From an uncultured Collinsella sp. (lineage in GTDB: Bacteria > Actinomycetota > Coriobacteriia > Coriobacteriales > Coriobacteriaceae), in NCBI GenBank assembly GCA_902474645.1, contig CABRWN010000001.1, positions 1 to 42,136 of the forward strand: DNA of 42,136 bases, read 5' to 3'. The notes beneath the pieces are model-generated. The model saw nothing but the letters and a program-made list of their open reading frames with translations, ran no database searches and was not told where the DNA came from. The translations under genes and the position numbers were made by a program. This document shows, in pieces, positions 1 to 8,332 of the stretch; positions within the stretch are counted from its first letter, which is position 1, and each line of letters begins with the position of its first letter.

Positions 1-2
1 GG

Positions 3-113
3 TGGATTGGGCAAAAACCCGTCTGGGGCGTGGAAACCTCACATCAAACGCGTCTGTGTAAAGACGATAATTTTGCACGCTTTCTGGTCAAAGACTGGAA
101 GGCGGCAAAATAA
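3..113 (+). CDS. C-terminal fragment of an unidentified protein
   Basis: An open frame enters from the left edge and ends at TAA (111-113), giving 36 residues that begin W-I-G-Q-K-P and end K-D-W-K-A-A-K. Composition (Trp, Asp, Lys, Phe) and a credible terminator 95 bp downstream make it look like a genuine protein tail. I do not recognise the family. It belongs to the foreign left block rather than to the Coriobacteriia part. Confidence 0.45.
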   Translation, partial: WIGQKPVWGVETSHQTRLCKDDNFARFLVKDWKAAK

Positions 114-131
114 GCCGTACAAAATATGGCA

Positions 132-154
132 CATATATACACTGGTGATATATG
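132..154. promoter_or_regulatory. AT-rich imperfect palindrome, operator-like
   Basis: CATATATACAC and GTGATATATG form inverted arms separated by two bases, with one bulged A. It lies between the fragment ending at 113 and the prepilin-like gene starting at 267. It could be an operator or only a chance AT-rich inverted repeat. No regulator can be named. Confidence 0.25.
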
Positions 155-206
155 GCTCATTTGGCTAATATGTCGCGCTATTTCGTTTGAGTAGTTTCCA
201 ACTTCC

Positions 207-232
207 AGTCGCCTTAATCCGGCGGCTTTTTT
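207..232 (+). terminator. Rho-independent terminator
   Basis: AGTCGCC pairs with GGCGGCT (one G-T pair) around the loop ttaatcc, followed by a run of six T. It fits as the terminator of the partial gene ending at 113 and separates it from the prepilin-like gene. Confidence 0.5.
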
Positions 233-266
233 GTTGTAACATTTATGGTAAAAGGAAGTTGTAAAT

Positions 267-884
267 ATGTCAGAAAAAATCAACCAGAACGGGCGTTCAA
301 TACCGGAAATGCTCGGCGTCCTCGCAATTGTCGGCATTCTTTCCGTCGGCGGCATTGCCGGCTACGGCAGGGCGATGATGAAATATAAGCTCAATAAACA
401 GCTCACCCAGTACACCGCAATCATCACCGGTTCCTACCAGCTTGCGCGGCTCCGTGACGCCGCCGGAAACAAAAACGTCAACATAACCCGTTTTATGATA
501 AACAGCGGCGGCGTCCCCTCAGAAATGATAAAGCCGGGATTTTCCAACTACATCTGGGACGCCATGGGCAATCAAATCTACATTGGCATCGAATCCCTGT
601 ATTTTTTCAAAATAACAATTTCACCGTCAGGAAAAACAGACGTTCTGACCTGCCGCAACATCCTGTCTTTAAGCAAAGAACTAAGCCCGATGCTGTGGCA
701 GACTCATTTTGTACACCGGGCGGAAGATGCCCCTTCTTCAAATTACGACAACAGATTTTACGGCGACAATTATTGCTCCCGCAGCGCCAGCTGCCTCAAA
801 AATCTGACACCGCTGCAAATAATGGAAATCTGCGATTCATTCGGCAGCGATAAGGAACTGAGTATGCGTATCCTGTGGAAATAG
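267..884 (+). CDS. Type IV prepilin-like protein with N-terminal methylation motif
   Basis: A 205-residue protein. A short polar leader (about 9 residues) ends in Gly, followed by R-S-I-P-E and then the hydrophobic helix MLGVLAIVGILSVGG-like segment. This is the class III/type IV pilin layout, with Glu at position 5 after the cleavage site. A prepilin peptidase would normally cut after that Gly and methylate the next residue. The remainder is a soluble domain with several Cys and no family I can name. The start ATG has an upstream AAAGGAAG. It is probably a pseudopilin or minor pilin exported to the inner membrane. Many similar short prepilin-like genes occur singly in gut alphaproteobacteria (known), which fits the foreign origin of this block (inferred). 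No assembly genes are in view. Confidence 0.7.
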   Translation: MSEKINQNGRSIPEMLGVLAIVGILSVGGIAGYGRAMMKYKLNKQLTQYTAIITGSYQLARLRDAAGNKNVNITRFMINSGGVPSEMIKPGFSNYIWDAMGNQIYIGIESLYFFKITISPSGKTDVLTCRNILSLSKELSPMLWQTHFVHRAEDAPSSNYDNRFYGDNYCSRSASCLKNLTPLQIMEICDSFGSDKELSMRILWK

Positions 885-914
885 CGCCGCGTTATAACGC
901 CTCTGTTTTAGCTG

Positions 915-1511
915 CTATTGATTTGGAGTCTTATCCCCCTCCTCACACAAAGAACCACCGCACACTTTCAGTGTTCCGTCCCGATTATACGCCCGAAAGT
1001 CCCCGGTTTCCCGTCCGGCATCCATAATCCGCACACCCCGCAGCGACCCGTCGGGATAATACATTTTAAACGCCCCGTGCATCACGCCGTCCGCATAAGA
1101 AATCTCTCCTTTCTTGCGCCCAGCCTTATCATACAGAACAGTTTCGCCGTCCTGCCTGCCAGCCTTATACCGGCTGACGCTTCTGAGTACGCCGCCAAAA
1201 GAATAATAGCGCATTTCCCCGTTAAATTTCCCTTCCGCCAACTCGACTGTAAACATCAGCCGTCCGAAAGGGTAAAACATCTTAAACACGCCGGTAACCG
1301 GTTCTCCGTTCTTATTGTAATAAAGCCCTTTCTCGCCTAAAAAATCCCCGGTTTCGCTAAAAATGCCGCGCTCTGCATCAATATTGTGCAACGTATAATA
1401 TCCGGCACGGGACGCTTTTTCCTGTGCATAATATACCGACAGCACCGCCGCAATAAAAACGGCAAAAGCTGTGCCGGCCAATACTGCAATCCCCAAAAGC
1501 GCTTTTCTCAT
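915..1511 (-). CDS. Membrane-anchored MORN-repeat (YwqK-like) protein
   Basis: A 198-residue protein with an N-terminal hydrophobic segment (residues about 5-27) that should act as a signal anchor. Repeated units of the form G-x-x-x-x-Y-x-x-x-G-x-L follow, for example around F-K-M-F-Y-P-F-G, M-R-Y-Y-S-F-G-G, T-V-L-Y-D-K-A-G and F-K-M-Y-Y-P-D-G. These are MORN_2-type repeats as in the YwqK family, which databases often label an antitoxin although most members are untested. Start ATG at 1511 is preceded by GGGGAGA. It lies 27 bp after the deaminase remnant on the same strand, so the two and parC may be one operon. There is no toxin partner beside it, so I would not call it an antitoxin. Confidence 0.6.
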   Translation of the reverse strand: MRKALLGIAVLAGTAFAVFIAAVLSVYYAQEKASRAGYYTLHNIDAERGIFSETGDFLGEKGLYYNKNGEPVTGVFKMFYPFGRLMFTVELAEGKFNGEMRYYSFGGVLRSVSRYKAGRQDGETVLYDKAGRKKGEISYADGVMHGAFKMYYPDGSLRGVRIMDAGRETGDFRAYNRDGTLKVCGGSLCEEGDKTPNQ

Positions 1512-1538
1512 ATTCTCTCCCCGCCTGTCGCAACAGCT

Positions 1539-2087
1539 CTAATATTTTCCCTCCGCGGCAAACTTCTCCTGCCACGCCTTCATCACCGCGACCGCCTCTT
1601 CACGGCACTCCGGTATTGCCGTGCCGTAAACGCCGTCTTTAAGCATTTGGTAAAGCTCATCGTCCCTGAAGCCGATTGCTGCCGCGTCTTCTCTGGTCGC
1701 GGCAAAATAAATTCTGCCGATATTCGCCCATTTCGCCGTCATCAAACACATCGGGCACGGCTCGCAGCTCGTATAAAGCACGCAGCCCGATAAGTCCCAA
1801 GTTCCCAAAGCCTTGCACGCCGCCCGGATGGTATAAACCTCGCCGTGCGCCGACGGATCGTTATCCGCCAAAACATGGTTGCACCCGCCGGCAACCTTTT
1901 TGCCGTCTTTATAGATAACCGCGCCGAACGGCCCGCCCATCGGTTCTCACTCAGCCGCAGCATTTTGCGGCGCCGTCGCCGATAACGCGATTGCCTCTTT
2001 CATCGCCGCCACGTCCGCCGCACCGTAATCACGCCTCTTTCCGTCAACAGCCTCCGCGGCAGCGTCATGTTCCGTATAAGCTTCCAT
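1539..2087 (-). pseudogene. Nucleoside/guanine deaminase-type gene interrupted by an in-frame TGA
   Basis: Reading from ATG at 2087, 46 codons run to a TGA at 1949-1947. The same frame then continues without break (E-P-M-G-G-P-F-G-A-V-I...) to TAG at 1539. The second part carries the zinc deaminase signature: H-G-E (proton shuttle Glu) and C-E-P-C-P-M-C. It resembles guanine deaminase and related cytidine-deaminase-fold enzymes. The first part holds the expected N-terminal helix (M-K-E-A-I-A-L-S). The first ATG has AAGGA in the end of parC, whereas the internal ATG at 1940 has no obvious ribosome site. So the natural gene is one of about 182 codons with a nonsense codon, probably mutated from GGA or TGG, or a sequencing error. 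All Trp codons in the gene are TGG, so general recoding of TGA is unlikely. Confidence 0.6.
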
Positions 2088-2092
2088 TATTG

Positions 2093-4519
2093 CTATTCCT
2101 TAAAAAACTTGTTGCTCTTCGGAAACCCGAACGGCACCAGCCGCCCGACCTGCGCCCGGTGTCCGAGCCACGTCAGCAGTTCTTTTTCATTTGCCACGCC
2201 GCCGGAACGGTTATAGCAAAAGCCTTCTTCTTCCTTAAATATCTGCATATCGCTCAGCTTCCCGCCGGCCTGGTATTTTTGCAGCCCGACCCCGCGGCCG
2301 CGCGCCATCGTCGGGATTTCCTCCAGCTTAAAAATGAGCAGCTTGCGGTTTTCACCGACCACCGCAACCATATCGCCGGTAATTTTTTTGCAAAACGCCG
2401 CGACTTCGCCGTCTGCCAGATTCATAATCTTACGCCCGTTGCGCGTCTGCGCCAGAATATGGCTCTCATCAATCACAAAACCATGTCCGCAATCGGAAGA
2501 AACGACGTATTTCGCTCCTTTTTCAAACGCAAACATCGCACACACGTTATCATTGACGCCCAAGTCCGCCATCAGCCGCACCGGCTGCCCGAACCCGCGC
2601 CCCGACGGAATCTCGTTGGCATTGATGTTAAAGAACTTGCCCGACGTATCGAACAAAATAATCTTGTCGGTCGTATAGGCGTGAATGGCAAATTGCAGCG
2701 CATCGTCTTCCTTAAACTTAAACTCGTCGGTCAGCGGCACATAGCCTTTCATGCTCCGAATCCACCCCTTCTGCGACAAAATAACCGTAATCGGCTCCTT
2801 CTCGACCATCGCCTCAATCGGCACGTCCACGTCTTCCGGCATATCTGCAAACTGGCTGCGCCGGCGTCCGAGCGGCGTCTTTTTGCCGAACTTTTCTTTC
2901 ATCTGGTCGATTTCCTCGGCCAGCCGCGCAAAACGCAGTTCCTCGCTGCCCAGCAGCTGTTCCAGCCCGTTCTTTTCTTCCGTCAGTTCGTCAAATTCGC
3001 CGCGGATTTCCTCTTCCTCCAGCTTGCGCAGATTGCGCAGTTTCATATTGAGGATGGCCTCCGCCTGGTTGTCCGTCAGCCCGAACTTCGCCATCAGTGC
3101 TGCCTTGGCATCTTCTTCTTCGCGGATAATGCGGATAACCTCGTCCAAGTTCAGATACGCCACCAGATATCCGGAGAGGATTTCCAGCCTTGCCATAATC
3201 TTGTCCAATCGGTACTGCGACTTGCGAATAAGCACCTTATGCCGGTGGTTCAGATATTCTTTCAAAACCTCTTTCAGGCTCATGACCCGCGGCACGCAGT
3301 CAGACGACAGCACGTTCATATTCATCGCAAACCGGATTTCCAGTTCCGTCTGCTTAAACAGGTGCTCCATCAAAAGGTTCGCGTCAACCGAACGGTTTTT
3401 CGGCTCCAGCACAATCCGCACGTCATGCGCCGATTCATCACGCACGTCCGCCAGCAGCGGCAGTTCCAGCAGCTGCGCGATTTTTTCAATCAGCTTGGAT
3501 TTGATAACCTGATACGGAATTTCCGTTACCACAATCTGATACTGTCCCTTGCCGAGGTCTTCCTTTTCCCACTTGGCACGGATGCGGAAATACCCTTTAC
3601 CAAACGTATAAGCGTCGATAATTGCTTTCTGGTCGGCGATAATCAGCCCCCCGGTCGGAAAATCCGGCCCTTTGACAAACTTAACCAAATCGGCAATTTC
3701 GCATTCGGGATTTTTAATCAGATACAACAGCGCATCCGCAACCTCGCCCAGATTGTGCGGCGGAATGTTCGTCGCCATGCCGACCGCAATACCTGCCGAC
3801 CCGTTGCACAAAAGGTTCGGCACCGCCGCCGGCATGACCACCGGCTCCTGTTCCTCGCCGTCGTAGGTGTCCATAAAGTCAACCGCGTTTTCGTTCAACC
3901 CTTCCATCAGGGCGATTGCAAACTCGGTCAGCCGCGCCTCGGTATATCGCATCGCCGCCGCGCCGTCGCCGTCGATGTTGCCGAAGTTGCCGTGACCGTC
4001 GATGAGCGGCGTGCGCATGGAGAACCACTGCGCCAGGCGGACCATGGCCTCATAGACCGCGGAGTCGCCATGCGGGTGGTACTTACCGATAACTTCGCCG
4101 ACCGTCCAAGCTGACTTCTTGTGCGGGCGGTTGGGGTAGATGCCGCTCTCGTTCATCGCGTACAGGATGCGGCGGTGGACCGGCTTTAAGCCGTCGCGCA
4201 CGTCCGGCAGGGCGCGCGCCGTGATAACCGACATCGAATACTCGATGAACGACTGCTTCATCTCGCGACCGAACTCCGAAATCTGGAGCTGACCGCCGTT
4301 GATATCCTCGCCGGCCGAGGCGCCACGGTCGACTTCGCCAAAGCTCTCCTCGAGCTCGGCGTCGTCTTCTTCCTCATCATCATCGGCATCGGGGTTATAG
4401 GCGTCCGGGTCGCCGTCCTCGCCCTGCTCAGCACGGGCAAGCAGGCGCTTCAGATCATCGGGCATACCGGCGTCGCCGGCCTCGTCCATACCCTCGTTGT
4501 TGTTGATATCGTCTGCCAC
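2093..4519 (-). CDS. gyrA: Chimeric type II topoisomerase A subunit (GyrA N-terminus, ParC remainder)
   Basis: An 808-residue frame. Residues 1-80 are an acidic, low-complexity extension. Residues about 80-165 are the GyrA start (S-M-S-V-I-T-A-R-A-L-P-D, then H-P-H-G-D-S-A-V-Y with S153 and E157 at quinolone-resistance positions). The catalytic Tyr is Y192 in A-A-M-R-Y-T-E-A-R. From around residue 165-200 to the end the protein is ParC-like: no GyrA box is visible, the C-terminal blades contain G-R-G-V-G-L-Q-K-Y, and the end G-F-P-K-S-N-K-F is typical of alphaproteobacterial ParC. GC content and codon choice change at the same place. GTG start, AGGAGG upstream, 11 bp after gyrB. I read it as 5' Collinsella gyrA joined to 3' parC of another organism, probably an assembly artefact. 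A real fusion cannot be excluded. Confidence 0.75.
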   Translation of the reverse strand: MADDINNNEGMDEAGDAGMPDDLKRLLARAEQGEDGDPDAYNPDADDDEEEDDAELEESFGEVDRGASAGEDINGGQLQISEFGREMKQSFIEYSMSVITARALPDVRDGLKPVHRRILYAMNESGIYPNRPHKKSAWTVGEVIGKYHPHGDSAVYEAMVRLAQWFSMRTPLIDGHGNFGNIDGDGAAAMRYTEARLTEFAIALMEGLNENAVDFMDTYDGEEQEPVVMPAAVPNLLCNGSAGIAVGMATNIPPHNLGEVADALLYLIKNPECEIADLVKFVKGPDFPTGGLIIADQKAIIDAYTFGKGYFRIRAKWEKEDLGKGQYQIVVTEIPYQVIKSKLIEKIAQLLELPLLADVRDESAHDVRIVLEPKNRSVDANLLMEHLFKQTELEIRFAMNMNVLSSDCVPRVMSLKEVLKEYLNHRHKVLIRKSQYRLDKIMARLEILSGYLVAYLNLDEVIRIIREEEDAKAALMAKFGLTDNQAEAILNMKLRNLRKLEEEEIRGEFDELTEEKNGLEQLLGSEELRFARLAEEIDQMKEKFGKKTPLGRRRSQFADMPEDVDVPIEAMVEKEPITVILSQKGWIRSMKGYVPLTDEFKFKEDDALQFAIHAYTTDKIILFDTSGKFFNINANEIPSGRGFGQPVRLMADLGVNDNVCAMFAFEKGAKYVVSSDCGHGFVIDESHILAQTRNGRKIMNLADGEVAAFCKKITGDMVAVVGENRKLLIFKLEEIPTMARGRGVGLQKYQAGGKLSDMQIFKEEEGFCYNRSGGVANEKELLTWLGHRAQVGRLVPFGFPKSNKFFKE
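3930..4030. other. Probable junction between two genomes
   Basis: Left of this interval, base composition is lower in GC and the gene content is alphaproteobacterial (prepilin-like, MORN, deaminase, parC 3' part). Right of it everything is Coriobacteriia. The interval encodes D-G-H-G-N-F-G-N-I-D-G-D-G-A-A-A-M-R-Y-T, one of the most conserved stretches of GyrA/ParC and therefore a natural place for assembly graph crossover or homologous recombination. The exact base cannot be fixed by eye. Confidence 0.65.
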
Positions 4520-4530
4520 GTTACCTCCTC

Positions 4531-6561
4531 TTAAGCATCAAGGAATCGTGCGTCATGCGCGTGTTTTTCAATGTACTCGCGTCGATAGCCGACCTCGGAA
4601 CCCATGAGCTCGCGCACGGCGCGGTCCGCCACCACGGCGTCTTCGATCGACACACGCTGCAGGATGCGGGTCTTGGGGTCCATCGTCGTCGAGGCGAGCT
4701 GCTTGGGGTCCATCTCGCCCAGGCCCTTGTAGCGCTGGACGGTATAGCCCTTGCGCTTTTTGGTGATCTTGCCGTCCTTGGCCTTGCCGTCCTCGTCGTT
4801 ATCGTCGGGGTTCAGGCCCAGACTCTGGATGGTGTCGCGCAGGATCTCGTCTTCGGGCTGGCGGCCGTTGGGATACACGTAGTGGATCTTGTTGCGCACC
4901 TTAATGCCAAAGATGGGCGGGCAGGCAACATAGACGTAGCCGGCATCGATCAGCGGACGCATGTACTTGTAGAAGAACGTCAGCAGCAGGATGCGGATAT
5001 GCGCACCGTCGACGTCTGCATCGGTCATGATGATGATCTTGTGGTAGCGCGCCTTGGTGATATCGAAGTCGCCGCCGTCGCCGGCACTCGTCGTGACGCC
5101 GCAGCCGATCGCGGTAATCAATGACTGGATGGTGTCACTCGAGAACGCGCGATGGTCACCAACGCGTTCGACGTTCAAAATCTTGCCGCGCAGGGGCAGA
5201 ATCGCCTGGATGTCTCGGCGACGGCCGTCCTTGGCTGAACCGCCTGCCGAGTCACCCTCTACGATGAAGAGCTCGGTCAGCTCGGCATCGCGCACCGAGC
5301 AGTCGGCGAGCTTGCCGGGCAGCGACGCCGTCTCGAGCAGGCTCTTGCGGCGGGTCGCCTCGCGCGCCTTGCGGGCGGCGTTGCGGGCCTTGCAGGCCTG
5401 CTGGGCCTTCTTGACGATCTCGCGGGCGGGCTTGGGGTGCTCCTCCAGATAATCGGTCAGCCCATCGGTCACGATCTTGAGCGTGAGCGCGCGCATGTAG
5501 GAGCTGCCGAGTTTGGCCTTGGTCTGACCCTCAAACTGCGGGTCGGGCAGCTTGACCGAGATGACGGCCGAAAGGCCCTCGCGCACGTCGTCGCCGCTCA
5601 GGTTGGCGTCCTTCTCCTTGAGCAGGTTCTGCTTACGGGCGTAATCGTTGATCACGCGGGTGAGGGCGGTGCGGAAACCCTCGAGATGCATGCCGCCCTC
5701 GGGGGTGTAGATGTCGTTGGCAAACGACATGACGTTCTCGCCATAGCCGGCATTCCACTGCAGGGACACCTCGACCTCGCCCATCTTGGTCACGGGCGCA
5801 TCCGGATCAGATTTACCCTCGATATAGATGGGCTCCTTAAAAGCCTCGGGGACGTCCTTGCCGTCGTTGAGGAACTTAACGAAGTCGATGATGCCGCCCT
5901 CGTAGCAAAACTCCTCCACGTGGGGAGTCGCCTCGCGCTCGTCGGTCAGCACGATCTTTAGATTCTTATTGAGGAATGCCGTCTCTTGCAGACGGTTGTG
6001 CAGCGTATCGAAATCGTAGACACAGGTCTCGAAGATCTCGTCGTCGGGCCAGAAGTTGACGGTGGTGCCCGTCGAATCCGAGGTGCCCACGACCTCCATC
6101 TTCTTGACGGTCTTGCCGCGCGAGAACTCCATCTCGTAGACGCTGCCATCACGGCGCACCTGCACGACCACGCGCTTGGACAGCGCGTTGACGACGGAGA
6201 TGCCCACGCCATGCAGGCCGCCCGAGACCTTGTAGGCCGAGTTATCGAACTTACCGCCGGCGTGCAGGATCGTCATAACGACCTCGAGCGTCGGGATCTT
6301 TTTGATGGGATGCTCGTCGACGGGGATACCTCGCCCGTTGTCGACGACCGTGATGGAGTTGTCGGCGTGGACCGTCACCTGAATCTCGGTGCAGAAACCG
6401 GCCATGGCCTCGTCAACGGAGTTGTCAACGATCTCCCACACCAGGTGATGCAGGCCGCTGGCGCTCGTCGAGCCGATGTACATGCCCGGGCGCTTACGAA
6501 CGGCCTCGAGACCTTCGAGAATCTTAATCTCGCCGCCATCGTAATCGTTTTCGTTTGCCAC
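4531..6561 (-). CDS. gyrB: DNA gyrase subunit B
   Basis: A 676-residue GyrB, the ATPase subunit that powers negative supercoiling together with GyrA. The GHKL ATPase domain (about 1-225) has V-D-N-S-V-D-E-A (N47), D-N-G-R-G-I-P (75-81) and G-G-L-H-G-V-G (114-120). The transducer domain follows to about 395. The TOPRIM domain has E-G-D-S-A-G-G (E435) and T-D-A-D-V-D-G (513-519), and the tail contains R-Y-K-G-L-G-E-M. The length is normal for non-enterobacterial GyrB. The GTG start is preceded by AAGGAGG. A terminator separates it from dciA upstream, so gyrB-gyrA probably has its own promoter, and gyrA follows after 11 bp. Confidence 0.97.
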   Translation of the reverse strand: MANENDYDGGEIKILEGLEAVRKRPGMYIGSTSASGLHHLVWEIVDNSVDEAMAGFCTEIQVTVHADNSITVVDNGRGIPVDEHPIKKIPTLEVVMTILHAGGKFDNSAYKVSGGLHGVGISVVNALSKRVVVQVRRDGSVYEMEFSRGKTVKKMEVVGTSDSTGTTVNFWPDDEIFETCVYDFDTLHNRLQETAFLNKNLKIVLTDEREATPHVEEFCYEGGIIDFVKFLNDGKDVPEAFKEPIYIEGKSDPDAPVTKMGEVEVSLQWNAGYGENVMSFANDIYTPEGGMHLEGFRTALTRVINDYARKQNLLKEKDANLSGDDVREGLSAVISVKLPDPQFEGQTKAKLGSSYMRALTLKIVTDGLTDYLEEHPKPAREIVKKAQQACKARNAARKAREATRRKSLLETASLPGKLADCSVRDAELTELFIVEGDSAGGSAKDGRRRDIQAILPLRGKILNVERVGDHRAFSSDTIQSLITAIGCGVTTSAGDGGDFDITKARYHKIIIMTDADVDGAHIRILLLTFFYKYMRPLIDAGYVYVACPPIFGIKVRNKIHYVYPNGRQPEDEILRDTIQSLGLNPDDNDEDGKAKDGKITKKRKGYTVQRYKGLGEMDPKQLASTTMDPKTRILQRVSIEDAVVADRAVRELMGSEVGYRREYIEKHAHDARFLDA

Positions 6562-6610
6562 ACGTCCTCCTTCAGCTAAGAAAATGCGTACAGCCTTACT
6601 AGTTTATCGT

Positions 6611-6640
6611 AAAAAAATACCCTCGGGAGCGAGGGTATTT
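6611..6640 (-). terminator. Terminator between dciA and gyrB
   Basis: AAATACCCTC and GAGGGTATTT pair around gggagc. Read on the minus strand the stem is followed by a run of seven T (the A-run at 6611-6617). It ends the dnaN-recF-dciA transcription unit and implies a separate gyrB promoter. Confidence 0.8.
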
Positions 6641-6666
6641 GGCTCTACAAGGCCACCAGATGCGAT

Positions 6667-7230
6667 TTAAGGCTCTTTTTTGCTTTGCACGCCCTTGGCC
6701 CACTCGGCACTGGCTCTCATGGCATTCTCGAGGGCCTCGCGCAGTTTTTGATCTTCGATGGGTGCCACTTGGCGCTCGATCTCGCCGCGTTCGTCTTCAC
6801 TGAGATCGGCGTGCGGAGCCGGCGGGCGCTCGGTCACGGCTGGGCGCAGACGCTCCTTGGCAGCCGGCGGCGTGTGACCGGGCGCAGTCGTTTTGAACAC
6901 CAGGCCGTCCACATGCGCGCCGGCCCGCTCCATGCGTGCCCGGATGATCTCGCGCAGCAGCGTCATCTCCTGCGTCCACGAGGGCGAATCGAGATACACC
7001 AGCAGCTCATTGGACTCGGGCAGGTAGCGCAGGCCCGTCACGTGGCGTCCCTCGCGCGTGCCCGAGCACACCGCATTCCAGGCACGATAGACCGCGCGCG
7101 ACTCCTCGGCAGCTTCCATTTGCGCGCGGCGTTCGGGTGTCGCGGCGGCCAGGATGCGTTGACGCTCGGCATCCAAAAAGCCGCCAAAGGCAACCGTTCC
7201 GTTCTCGCGCTCGTAATTAGCACGTCTCAC
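6667..7230 (-). CDS. dciA: DciA-type (DUF721) replicative helicase loader/operator
   Basis: A 187-residue protein between recF and gyrB, the standard actinobacterial position of DciA. The central DUF721 region (about 40-105) shows V-Y-R-A-W-N-A-V-C-S-G and then L-L-V-Y-L-D-S-P-S-W-T-Q-E-M-T-L-L-R. This is the typical pattern of a Trp followed by a beta strand ending in W-x-x-E-L. The C-terminal 80 residues are charged and probably disordered. DciA is known to associate with the DnaB helicase and help load it where DnaC/DnaI is absent. GTG start at 7230, overlapping the end of recF by 14 bp, which suggests translational coupling. The DUF721 assignment rests on pattern and position, not on a search. 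Confidence 0.8.
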   Translation of the reverse strand: MRRANYERENGTVAFGGFLDAERQRILAAATPERRAQMEAAEESRAVYRAWNAVCSGTREGRHVTGLRYLPESNELLVYLDSPSWTQEMTLLREIIRARMERAGAHVDGLVFKTTAPGHTPPAAKERLRPAVTERPPAPHADLSEDERGEIERQVAPIEDQKLREALENAMRASAEWAKGVQSKKEP

Positions 7231-8323
7231 CCATGCTCACCACCTTGGCTCGATCAAGCAGGTCATCGGTAAAATACCCCAGGTTGGTCGTGGTTATGAC
7301 CGTCTGGATATCATCGCCGATCAGCCGCAGGAAAGCACCGCGGCGTTCGCCGTCGAGTTCGCTCATCACGTCGTCCAAAAGCAGCAATGGGGCGGTGCCC
7401 AGGACATCGCGAGCCACGGCCACCTCCGCCACCTTCCAGGCCAGAACCAACGTTCGCTGCTGACCTTGGCTGGCAAATGAACGGGCGGAGCGACCCGCCA
7501 CGGTAAACTCAATCTCATCGCGATGCGGTCCCACCAACGTCACGCCGCGGCGAATTTCCTCGTCGGCGTGCTCATCAAGGGCAGCCAGCATGCGCTCGTA
7601 CGCCCAGCCCTTCAGCTCTTCGCGATCATCGACCTGGGGCAAATCCCCCAGCGTGGACGTATAGGTCACGTTGGCAGCCTCACCGGATGCCACTTGCCCG
7701 TAGGCAGTGTGCACATGGCCCGCCAGCCGGTCGAGCAGAGCCAACCGGTGCACAAGCAGGGCCGAGCCCGCGCGGGCAATCGAATCGTTCCACGCGCCGA
7801 GCATCTCGCGGCAGCACCAGGTCTCCTTGAGCAAGGCGTTACGCTGGGTCACGCAGCGCCCATAGGTGCTCGCAAGATCGGCATAGCGTGCGCTCAGTTG
7901 CATGCCAAAGTCATCGAGGGCGGCGCGGCGCACACTGGCGCCTCGCTTAACCATGTCCAGATGGTCGGGGCAAAACAGCACGCTCGGCAGAACCCCGCGC
8001 ACACCGGCGGCAGAACATCTCTTGCCGTTGCGGCTAAACGAGCGCTTACCGTCCTCCGCGTTCAATCCCATATCAAGCACGCGGCCGTCGCCCTCGAGCC
8101 TCAGCTCGACCTTGCACGAGCCCACGCCGTCATGGACGAGCTCGGCTGCGGTCGGATGCCTAAACGAGGCGCCGCTCGTCAGCAGCTGCAGCGCCTCTAT
8201 GAGATTGGTCTTTCCCGCCGCGTTGGGTCCCGCAAGTATCGTCACGCCCTCGTCCAGGGCAAGACGATAGCTATCGAAGCTGCGGTAGTGCGCGACGGAA
8301 AGATCGCGGGCGAACATGGTCAT
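7217..8323 (-). CDS. recF: DNA replication and repair protein RecF
   Basis: A 368-residue SMC-like ATPase that, with RecO and RecR, loads RecA on gapped DNA. Walker A is G-P-N-A-A-G-K-T-N-L (about residues 32-41), the Q-loop/signature area contains F-A-S-Q-G-Q-Q-R-T, and Walker B is L-L-L-L-D-D-V-M-S-E-L-D. R-x-Y-R-S near the N-terminus is the usual RecF opening. It starts 9 bp after dnaN and overlaps dciA by 14 bp, in the classical dnaN-recF order. A second in-frame ATG lies two codons later. Neither start has a strong Shine-Dalgarno, which is consistent with coupling to dnaN. Confidence 0.97.
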   Translation of the reverse strand: MTMFARDLSVAHYRSFDSYRLALDEGVTILAGPNAAGKTNLIEALQLLTSGASFRHPTAAELVHDGVGSCKVELRLEGDGRVLDMGLNAEDGKRSFSRNGKRCSAAGVRGVLPSVLFCPDHLDMVKRGASVRRAALDDFGMQLSARYADLASTYGRCVTQRNALLKETWCCREMLGAWNDSIARAGSALLVHRLALLDRLAGHVHTAYGQVASGEAANVTYTSTLGDLPQVDDREELKGWAYERMLAALDEHADEEIRRGVTLVGPHRDEIEFTVAGRSARSFASQGQQRTLVLAWKVAEVAVARDVLGTAPLLLLDDVMSELDGERRGAFLRLIGDDIQTVITTTNLGYFTDDLLDRAKVVSMGETC

Positions 8324-8332
8324 GGCGCAGCG

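Noticed and set aside
915..1511. A YwqJK-type toxin-antitoxin system
   Set aside because: Only the MORN-repeat part is present, with an N-terminal membrane anchor and no adjacent toxin gene.
1539..2087. Recoding of TGA as an amino acid in the left block
   Set aside because: Trp is TGG throughout parC, the prepilin-like gene and the deaminase itself, and no other internal TGA is needed to make sense of a gene.
1991..4114. A 707-codon plus-strand frame opposite parC
   Set aside because: The opposite strand is clearly topoisomerase; the predicted protein is His/Arg/Phe-rich without any family pattern.
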